A DNA stretch of 9,087 bases from Spirochaeta sp. (lineage in GTDB: Bacteria; Spirochaetota; Spirochaetia; Spirochaetales_E; Spirochaetaceae_B). The notes under the pieces are model-generated. The model was not told where the DNA came from and searched no databases. It saw only the letters and a list, made by a program, of their open reading frames with translations. Location of the stretch: the NCBI GenBank assembly GCA_030590585.1, contig JAUUYD010000062.1, forward strand, positions 1-9,087, read 5' to 3'. The position numbers were made by a program, and so were the translations under genes. Numbering within the stretch: position 1 is the first letter of the stretch; each line of letters starts with the position of its first letter. Shown one piece after another: positions 1-5,641 of this stretch.

Positions 1-190
1 AGTCAGCAAAAAAGGAAGCACCGATATTGAACATCATTATTGAAGGATATTTTCCATCCGGAGTGCTATCAAGCTGGGCGTTGTACTGCCATGTAAAGGC
101 GATGTCAACATCAACCGCCTGCCAATCAAGACTGGAAAGTACCGTTGAGGCGGTCAAGGTCAATATAATAATCGATATAAATCGGTTCAC
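1..190 (-). CDS. Exported protein of unknown function (N-terminal fragment)
   Basis: This reading frame runs off the left edge, so only the first 63 residues are visible. The proposed start is GTG at 188-190, because an in-frame TAG lies four codons upstream and no in-frame ATG occurs before residue 50. The product begins MNRFISIIILTLTAS, a short basic end followed by a hydrophobic stretch, and then a polar region from about SSLDWQAV. This is a typical signal peptide, so the protein probably acts in the periplasm or outer membrane. The visible mature part alternates polar and hydrophobic residues (DIAFTWQYN, IMMFNIGASFF), which would suit a beta-strand-rich envelope protein, but that is inference. 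No good Shine-Dalgarno precedes the GTG. The gene follows proS by 48 bp in the same direction and may be co-transcribed with it. I do not recognise a family. Confidence 0.6.
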   Translation of the reverse strand, partial: MNRFISIIILTLTASTVLSSLDWQAVDVDIAFTWQYNAQLDSTPDGKYPSIMMFNIGASFFAD

Positions 191-238
191 GTTACAAGTC
201 TAACACGAAGAGAGAAATCTTTCCGCCCCAGGAGAATA

Positions 239-1969
239 TCAGGCATCGCCATGGCGGCGCTCAAGTATCCAGTCTCTGATAGTAACAACAACTTCCGAAA
301 GAGGTATATCAAACTTCTCTCCATTACTGCGGAACTTCACTTCAGCATTGCCGGCGGCGACAGAACGTCCCCCCAGAACAATCTGAACCGGATAACCGAT
401 GAGATCGGCATCCTTGAATTTAAATCCGGCTCTTTCGTTCCTGTCGTCGATCACAGTATCAATTCCAGCCTGGTGTAATCCCTCATAGATCGTTTCTGCC
501 GCTCCAACAACCGTCTCGTCATTCAGCTGGAGGGGCAGTACAACCACTTCCCAGGGAGCAACGGGAACAGGCCAGATAATGCCGTTTTCATCGTGATTCT
601 GCTCGATGGCGGCAGCCATGGTTCGCCCTACTCCAATGCCGTAACAGCCCATTTCGGCGGGCTGGGAGTCTCCTTTTTCATCCAGAAAACTGCAATTCAT
701 GAGTTTTGAGTATTTTGTGCCCAGGTAGAAAACCTGACCGACTTCAATACCCCGATGCTCTTCTAGCTTCCCCTCTTCACAACCGGGGCAGGAATCACCG
801 GGGGCTGCAAATGATATATCAATCATCCTGTCCGGTTTGAAATCACGGCCGAGGTTCACATTTTTAATATGTTTGTCCGTCTCATTGGCACCACTGATCC
901 AATTAACCCCTCTGCCAACAGAACGGTCGGCAATAACAGTAATCTCCGGAGCCAGTCCTACCGGACCCACAAACCCCGGTTGAGTACCGACGGTCTTTTC
1001 AATCATTGAATTGGAAGCCAGCCGCAGAACTCCCGAACCCATAGCGGCCTGAAGCTTGGACTCATTCACATCCCGATCTCCGGAAATCAGCACTACAAGT
1101 ACCTGGGAATCTGATTCATAAACAAGGCTCTTGAGAAAACCGGAAGGATCGGCACCAAGGAAAGAAGAAACTTCTTCTATGGTTTTCTGCTCCGGGGTAT
1201 CAATGGTTTCCAGAGCTTCAAAGAGAGCTTCATCAGGTGTTTCCTGTGTTACCGGCGTTGTTGCTTTTTCGATGTTTGCAGCATAATCACATGAATCACA
1301 GCTGAGAATGAGATCTTCTCCTGATGATGCCAGAACCTGAAATTCATGGCTCATGTCCCCGCCTATTTCTCCGGTGGCGGCATCGACAGCACGGAATCGA
1401 ACACCACAGCGTTTGAATATTGCGGTATAGGCCTCATACATCTTCCAGTAGGAGACTTTTGCGGCTTCGACATCAACATCGAAACTATAGGCATCCTTCA
1501 TGATGAATTCCCGTCCGCGCATCAAACCGAATCGCGGGCGAAATTCATCCCGGAATTTTCCCTGTATCTGATAAAGGTTCCAGGGAAGCTGTTTCCAGGA
1601 ACGCAGGTTGCGTCGAACCATATCGGTGATAACTTCCTCATGGGTGGGTCCCATACAGTAGTCATTACCTTTACGATCCTTGAAACGAAGCAGTAGGTCA
1701 CCATAAAGATCCCAGCGTCCGGTTTCCTGCCAGAGAGACGCAGGCTGTACAGCCGGCATGAGAACCTCTTCACAAGCCCTGGAATCAAGTTCTTCCCTGA
1801 TGATATTTTCAATTTTCCGAAGGCTGCGTAAAGCCAGAGGCAGATAATTATAGATACCGCTTGAAAGCTGCTGAATCATTCCCGTTCTGAACATGAGCTG
1901 GTGGCTCGGGATCTGAGCATCCTTTGGAACTTCTTTAAGTGTTTTATAAAACGATTGACTTAGGCGCAT
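239..1969 (-). CDS. proS: Prolyl-tRNA synthetase (bacterial type, with editing domain)
   Basis: Cytoplasmic class II aminoacyl-tRNA synthetase that attaches proline to tRNA-Pro. At 576 residues it matches the bacterial ProS length (about 570). Class II motif 1 lies around residues 43-72, motif 2 around 138-160 (FRDEFRPRFGLMRGREF), and motif 3 around 441-456 (GCYGIGVGRTMAAAIEQ). Residues about 230-385 form the inserted editing domain that removes mischarged alanine, including the KSLVY segment whose Lys280 sits where the editing lysine is expected. Two CxxC pairs (226/229 and 394/397) flank this insert and could bind zinc. The C-terminal anticodon-binding domain (about 470-565) contains DDRNERAGFKFKDADLIG. 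The ATG start is set by AGGAGG at 1976-1981, six bases upstream. The gene follows the DUF2259 gene by 105 bp, with a hairpin in the gap. Confidence 0.98.
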   Translation of the reverse strand: MRLSQSFYKTLKEVPKDAQIPSHQLMFRTGMIQQLSSGIYNYLPLALRSLRKIENIIREELDSRACEEVLMPAVQPASLWQETGRWDLYGDLLLRFKDRKGNDYCMGPTHEEVITDMVRRNLRSWKQLPWNLYQIQGKFRDEFRPRFGLMRGREFIMKDAYSFDVDVEAAKVSYWKMYEAYTAIFKRCGVRFRAVDAATGEIGGDMSHEFQVLASSGEDLILSCDSCDYAANIEKATTPVTQETPDEALFEALETIDTPEQKTIEEVSSFLGADPSGFLKSLVYESDSQVLVVLISGDRDVNESKLQAAMGSGVLRLASNSMIEKTVGTQPGFVGPVGLAPEITVIADRSVGRGVNWISGANETDKHIKNVNLGRDFKPDRMIDISFAAPGDSCPGCEEGKLEEHRGIEVGQVFYLGTKYSKLMNCSFLDEKGDSQPAEMGCYGIGVGRTMAAAIEQNHDENGIIWPVPVAPWEVVVLPLQLNDETVVGAAETIYEGLHQAGIDTVIDDRNERAGFKFKDADLIGYPVQIVLGGRSVAAGNAEVKFRSNGEKFDIPLSEVVVTIRDWILERRHGDA

Positions 1970-1990
1970 CGGCGGCCTCCTGAAGATGCC

Positions 1991-2014
1991 GATACCCGCT
2001 TTAATGCGGGTATC
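1991..2014 (-). promoter_or_regulatory. Perfect 9-bp hairpin in the proS leader
   Basis: GATACCCGC (1991-1999) and GCGGGTATC (2006-2014) are perfect reverse complements around a 6-base loop. In the proS transcript the stem ends nine bases before the AGGAGG ribosome binding site. No T-tract follows on either strand, so a classical intrinsic terminator is unlikely. It may be an mRNA stabiliser or processing site between the DUF2259 gene and proS, or a translation control element. A TATACT hexamer (2023-2028, minus strand) just upstream could be a -10 box that would start the transcript near the hairpin, but no convincing -35 box accompanies it. Confidence 0.5.
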
Positions 2015-2074
2015 TTGGAGCCAGTATATGTGTCTTACCTTTTTAAGGATAGCAGGCGGATGAACCGCGGGACG

Positions 2075-2782
2075 TCAGTTCAGACTCAGGGTCTCCACCA
2101 TATATCTTACCGACAGATCGGAATCTTCTTTGGCAACGGCGATAACCAGTGACTTCCCATCGGGATCAAGCCATACCCTGACGATTCTGTAGGAAATTAT
2201 ACCAGACCTGAAATACCCGGGGTTCCCGATACTGTAAAAAGATTCCGCCCCTTTGGAATCATTAACTGTCAACTCAATGTGAAAGGAGGCTGAAACGGCC
2301 TCTCCCTCAGTTATATTTTCCTGAATCAATGCAAGAGAATACACCCGGCCTCTTTCAAAATCCCTGAACTGAAGGGCGGGCAGACTTTCTTTTCCGTCTC
2401 CACTCTCAATTACGGTCTCATCCCGATTGCTTCTGGTGTACAACAGGCGGCCCTGTTCCAGATGACTGATGCCGTAACGGGATTTAAGGTCGGTAGATTC
2501 ACCAAGCAGCTCATAGAGCGCACCTCTGGAATCCTGATTTGGAATCATCGGAACATCCCATCCGCTCTTTTTCCAACCGCCGGGTACAAATTCGTTCCGT
2601 GGAACATCCACTATTGCAGTTTCGGCATACGCCTGGCCGGAATCTGTTACAAGGACATGCTGGCCGAACATGAAATACCGGCCGTCGGAACTGAATCCCA
2701 GATTCTCCAGAACGGCCAGATCTCCGGCCATTACCACTGCGGCCGAAAAAGCAAGCAACAGGCAAATGACGGTTCTTTTCAT
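2075..2782 (-). CDS. DUF2259-type predicted secreted protein
   Basis: The product is 235 residues. Residues 1-19 form a clear signal peptide (MKRTVICLLLAFSAAVVMA, with cleavage likely before GD), so it is exported. The mature protein opens with NLGFSSDGRYFMFGQHV and ends with a segment around VRVWLDPDGKSLVIAVAKE. This beta-propeller-blade-like S-x-D-G-[RK] pattern and the overall layout match the DUF2259 family (predicted secreted proteins, common in spirochaetes), identified from memory of the family rather than a search. No catalytic residues can be pointed to, and the function is unknown. The ATG start is supported by GAGG eight bases upstream. It is divergent from the membrane protein gene at 2885 and sits upstream of proS in the same direction, separated by 105 bp with a hairpin. 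Confidence 0.85.
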   Translation of the reverse strand: MKRTVICLLLAFSAAVVMAGDLAVLENLGFSSDGRYFMFGQHVLVTDSGQAYAETAIVDVPRNEFVPGGWKKSGWDVPMIPNQDSRGALYELLGESTDLKSRYGISHLEQGRLLYTRSNRDETVIESGDGKESLPALQFRDFERGRVYSLALIQENITEGEAVSASFHIELTVNDSKGAESFYSIGNPGYFRSGIISYRIVRVWLDPDGKSLVIAVAKEDSDLSVRYMVETLSLN

Positions 2783-2884
2783 GGTGATTACCTCACTTCC
2801 TTCATCGACATAATAAGCAATAGATTTAATTTTTTCGTTTCTCCTCTCTTGGCCTGTGCTCCTGTTCGTGGCATTCTGGAAGTC

Positions 2885-3706
2885 ATGACATTAACTGTCC
2901 GCCGAACTCTTTTATCCATACTTCTCATACCGGCTCTCGCGGGAAGTGTCTCTTCTGTGCTGGCATGGACTGCGTGGTCCAGGAATTTGTTCGATTACAT
3001 CCTTCCATCTCATACCGCGGTATGGTGGTCTTCCCTGAGAACGGCGGATACGCTGGACCTCCCGTGGGCGATAGCAGGAATCGCTTTTTTATCATTTTTC
3101 CCGCTGATCAGTGAATTTCTTCTGCGAAGGCGTTTTGGCCGAAGTCCCTCTCCTGAAATCTTCTTTCTTCGCTTATTTCTTCTGACCCTTCCATTCCAGG
3201 CCCCAAGATTGCTCCTGCCCCTGGTGTCAACAACTGTACTGACACCTTCCTGGGGCTTGACAATTACCAGAATTGCCTGGTTTGCCCGCTTCCTGGGAAT
3301 CTCCACACTGTTGAATATCGGTATCTTTTCCGGAGACATACCCTTCCGGCGTTCCGGGTCAATTCTCGGAATGAGCGCTTTGGCGGCAATGGGTATCGCT
3401 GTGATGATGCCTCTGGATGTCACGGAGGCTCTTGGTAATCTGCTCATACTTTCAGGAACACAAACGGCTCTGGCACTGGTTACCGTCTCTATAGAAATTC
3501 TGGCGATTATTGCCATGGCAGGAACCGCTGCCGTACAGCGGAATTCCCGTTATTATTTTCTGACGATCAGTTTATTGTTTGTTGTACTGGGTTCCGATCT
3601 GATTTTCTTTCTTTCAAGGCCCTTAATTATCCCGGGTATGATATTTCTTGTACTCGGCGTTATCGGTTTCGCCGAAATGATACGTAAAATCTATCAATGG
3701 ATATAA
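2885..3706 (+). CDS. Multi-pass integral membrane protein of unknown function
   Basis: This is the only plus-strand gene in the window; it encodes 273 residues. The frame is open further upstream, to 2462, but that part overlaps the convincing DUF2259 gene on the other strand. The first ATG outside that overlap is at 2885 and begins a plausible hydrophobic N-terminus. GGAAG lies only two bases before it, so the ribosome binding site is poor and the exact start is uncertain. About eight hydrophobic segments can be seen, roughly at residues 8-28, 61-80, 93-118, 125-149, 159-176, 190-213, 223-243 and 247-266. Basic loops (RRRFGR at 81-86, RNSR at 219-222) would lie in the cytoplasm. I see no motif of a known transporter, kinase or enzyme. 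Its stop codon is 9 bp from the stop of the converging CTP-transferase-family gene, with no visible terminator between them. Confidence 0.75.
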   Translation: MTLTVRRTLLSILLIPALAGSVSSVLAWTAWSRNLFDYILPSHTAVWWSSLRTADTLDLPWAIAGIAFLSFFPLISEFLLRRRFGRSPSPEIFFLRLFLLTLPFQAPRLLLPLVSTTVLTPSWGLTITRIAWFARFLGISTLLNIGIFSGDIPFRRSGSILGMSALAAMGIAVMMPLDVTEALGNLLILSGTQTALALVTVSIEILAIIAMAGTAAVQRNSRYYFLTISLLFVVLGSDLIFFLSRPLIIPGMIFLVLGVIGFAEMIRKIYQWI

Positions 3707-3715
3707 TGATTCCCT

Positions 3716-4318
3716 CTACATCAGCAAGCTAAGAACAAGTCCGGTTCCAAGGGGAATTATCAGATTGTCGGCATCACGTATAGGAAGGACTTCAAGTATA
3801 GTCGCTGTAATTGCTGAAATAATTGCCAACTGCAAATCCTTCAGGACGGTATAAGAACTGATTAATACGGCAATAAAACAGAACGCGGAACCAATCAGGG
3901 TTTTCTGGCCAATTCTAATTGTGGTACGCCGCCCCAGGAATTTTCCGGCAATACTGGCAATACCATCTCCAAAAGCCAGGGCGTAAATTGCCACTGTAGC
4001 AGCTGGATTGGGATAATACAGCAGTGCCGCCATAGCTCCCAGGCCGAGGGTTACCGGTCCCCAGACGAATCCTTTTTCAATCGGTCTGGAAGCCATTACC
4101 GTCATCCGTGAGATAAAACCTCCGGCCTGACCTCTAATCCGGGCCGTTTCATTTATCACATAAAAAACAATACCGGATGAAAGGAGCAAAACCGTCAGCC
4201 AAAAATTCCAATTCGCCAGGGTTGGAACCAGGGCGATCGTTAAGTGAATGACTTTCCTGATGAGTTCTTTTCTGAATGACTGTCCGGGAATTGCGTAATC
4301 TCGAATATCCCTGCTCAC
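3716..4318 (-). CDS. CTP-transferase / dolichol-kinase-family membrane protein
   Basis: The product is about 200 residues, mostly membrane-embedded, with six or seven hydrophobic segments. It has the signatures of the SEC59/DGK1/VTE5 group (COG0170, CTP-dependent lipid kinases related to CDP-diglyceride synthases). These are RKxIHL near the N-terminus (residues 16-26), FGDGIASIAGKFLGRR (116-131), KTLIGS (139-144), and E-x5-D-x-DNLIIPL near the C-terminus (176-190). Members phosphorylate a membrane lipid alcohol such as dolichol, phytol or diacylglycerol using CTP. The substrate here cannot be read from sequence. Start choice: the longest frame begins at TTG 4333 with no ribosome binding site, whereas GTG at 4316-4318 has GGAAG exactly eight bases upstream, so I prefer GTG. 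The ribosome binding site lies in an inverted-repeat arm. The gene follows the transglutaminase-like gene by 186 bp, so it may have its own promoter. Confidence 0.88.
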   Translation of the reverse strand: MSRDIRDYAIPGQSFRKELIRKVIHLTIALVPTLANWNFWLTVLLLSSGIVFYVINETARIRGQAGGFISRMTVMASRPIEKGFVWGPVTLGLGAMAALLYYPNPAATVAIYALAFGDGIASIAGKFLGRRTTIRIGQKTLIGSAFCFIAVLISSYTVLKDLQLAIISAITATILEVLPIRDADNLIIPLGTGLVLSLLM

Positions 4319-4326
4319 TGATGCTA

Positions 4327-4331
4327 CTTCC
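4327..4331 (-). promoter_or_regulatory. Ribosome binding site that decides the start of the CTP-transferase-family gene
   Basis: On the minus strand GGAAG is followed by an eight-base spacer and GTG at 4316-4318. This favours the GTG over the upstream TTG (4331-4333), which has no such site. Four of the five bases fall inside the inverted-repeat arm 4328-4337, so the site would be base-paired if the leader folds. Confidence 0.55.
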
Positions 4332-4446
4332 AATAATAAACTTGTTTACATTACATGATCGTACACGCAATTATCATTCCAAGGGGAAAGGAACCTTTCT
4401 TCCCGGGTAAAACCCAGCTTAGAATGAGTAAACACCATTATTGGAA
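4328..4446 (-). repeat. Imperfect inverted repeat spanning the CTP-transferase-family leader
   Basis: TTCCAATAAT (4328-4337) is the exact reverse complement of ATTATTGGAA (4437-4446). Further inside, GTTTAC (4344-4349) is the exact reverse complement of GTAAAC (4428-4433). The two pairs are separated by a 6-versus-3-base interior loop. The enclosed 78 bases contain two small nested hairpins, GAAAG/CTTTC around 4387-4400 and GGGT/ACCC around 4405-4415. In the minus-strand transcript the 3' arm carries the GGAA of the ribosome binding site. No T-tract follows, so this does not look like an intrinsic terminator. A TATGAT hexamer at 4476-4481 (minus strand) could be the -10 box of a local promoter, but its -35 is weak. 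Confidence 0.5.
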
Positions 4447-4504
4447 AGCTTGAAAGATATCGATGTGTATGGAAAATCATACTCTTAAAATTCTCTTTTC
4501 ACTA

Positions 4505-5641
4505 TTATTCCGTCAGGAGAGAAATCCCGAACCAATCGCTGACGCCTGTTAATCTATCCGGTAAAACCCCCAGGGGCAGATTGCTTGTCAATTCTGCTAC
4601 CAGCCAGCTTCGGTCTCCTTCTTCGTAACGCATTCCTTCTCCGGGCAAATCAAATCCTGCCAAAGCATGATGCGCCTGCTGAGAAAGCAGCAGCCTGCCC
4701 TCTACACCATAGCCGTCCATCAGTATCAGCAGAACCAGAGATAGAGAATCGCAGTCTCCTTTTTGACTGGAGCATGCCGCTGACGGCGACAGAAGGTCGG
4801 AAAAACCAGTAGTTGACCCATAACTGAAACCCTGCAGCCATGACAGCAGTTTTCCGGCGACAGCCCGTTCACCAATACTGTTCAGGGGCAGCGGTCCTTT
4901 TTGAAGCGCCTCCCGCAAACCCTGCAGCCGGCTGTAGCTGTCCCGGTAAATTAAACGGTAATACCGCTCCCATGCCGGGTAAAAAAGATCCGGAACCATG
5001 GCATAAGCCGATAAAACCAATGCTTCTCTTTCAATGACATCCTGAGAAGCCTGATTACCGGCGGGGTTCTCTTCCCAGCTTATGACACCATCGGCAAAGG
5101 GTATACTGACGGTTTCCAGGTCTGATTCAGCTGTCTTTTCCAGAAAAGTACTCACCGCTCCAGGAGTAAGACGCCATTTCTCCCCGGGGATATAGGAATC
5201 CAGAACCGAAAGCAGAAATGCTTGCCTTTCAAGAAAATCATCTTCCGCGGCAATTGCCGAAACCCGAACGTCAGGCCCGCTGCCTGAAACAATGAGAAAC
5301 CAGCCGCGAAAACGTTCGCCGGAAGCGGGAAAGGTCCAGTCCGCCAGTGCAGCCTCGCCATCCCAGCATGAAAACGTAACAACATCACCCTCTGCGCCAT
5401 CAGGACGGACATTTTCAATAAAGCTGTTCAGATTTTCCCAGCTGCCGGGCTCCCAGAGAACCACCTCCGCGGCAGATCGTCTGTCCGGTGAATACCAGGA
5501 AGGTATTGAAGGATCACTCAGATCCAATTCCCAAGCCACCGGGATATCCATTCTCGCCCCGCCTGTCAGGGTTACCTCAAAGGCCCCGAGTGTTTGTGTC
5601 AGGAGTATCAACAGCAATAAAAACATGCCGGAATTTTTCAT
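4505..5641 (-). CDS. Exported transglutaminase-like protein
   Basis: The product is 378 residues. Residues 1-20 form a signal peptide (hydrophobic 6-18, cleavage probably after LGA), so it acts outside the cytoplasm. Residues about 25-155 form a first domain resembling small PsbP/DUF1795-type folds (weak, by pattern only). Residues about 200-355 carry the transglutaminase-like (papain-fold) pattern. A helix with LLSWLQGFSY is followed by KGDCDSLSLVLLILMDGYGV (Cys297), then QQAHHALAGF (His324 or His325), then WLVAELT (Glu350 where Asp is usual). Such proteins may be peptidases, amidases or cross-linking enzymes, and the substrate is unknown. The ATG overlaps the stop codon of the FapA gene as ATGA (5638-5641). 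GGAG is 14 bases upstream, longer than ideal, so translation is probably coupled to FapA. Confidence 0.85.
   Translation of the reverse strand: MKNSGMFLLLLILLTQTLGAFEVTLTGGARMDIPVAWELDLSDPSIPSWYSPDRRSAAEVVLWEPGSWENLNSFIENVRPDGAEGDVVTFSCWDGEAALADWTFPASGERFRGWFLIVSGSGPDVRVSAIAAEDDFLERQAFLLSVLDSYIPGEKWRLTPGAVSTFLEKTAESDLETVSIPFADGVISWEENPAGNQASQDVIEREALVLSAYAMVPDLFYPAWERYYRLIYRDSYSRLQGLREALQKGPLPLNSIGERAVAGKLLSWLQGFSYGSTTGFSDLLSPSAACSSQKGDCDSLSLVLLILMDGYGVEGRLLLSQQAHHALAGFDLPGEGMRYEEGDRSWLVAELTSNLPLGVLPDRLTGVSDWFGISLLTE

Noticed and set aside
191..238. Regulatory element or terminator between proS and the partial exported protein gene
   Set aside because: 48 bp with no inverted repeat, T-run or promoter-like pair visible.
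1346..1696. Plus-strand open frame of 116 residues inside proS
   Set aside because: It is antisense to the conserved motif 2 region of proS and shows no protein-like features.
2023..2028. TATACT as a proS promoter -10 box
   Set aside because: No recognisable -35 at 16-18 bases; kept only as a remark with the hairpin.
2462..2884. Upstream extension of the plus-strand membrane protein frame to 414 residues
   Set aside because: It lies opposite the DUF2259 gene, which has a signal peptide, a ribosome binding site and a family match; the extension has no membrane or domain character.
4387..4415. Possible intrinsic terminator after the transglutaminase-like gene
   Set aside because: The hairpins GAAAG/CTTTC and GGGT/ACCC are short, and neither is followed by a T-tract on the minus strand.
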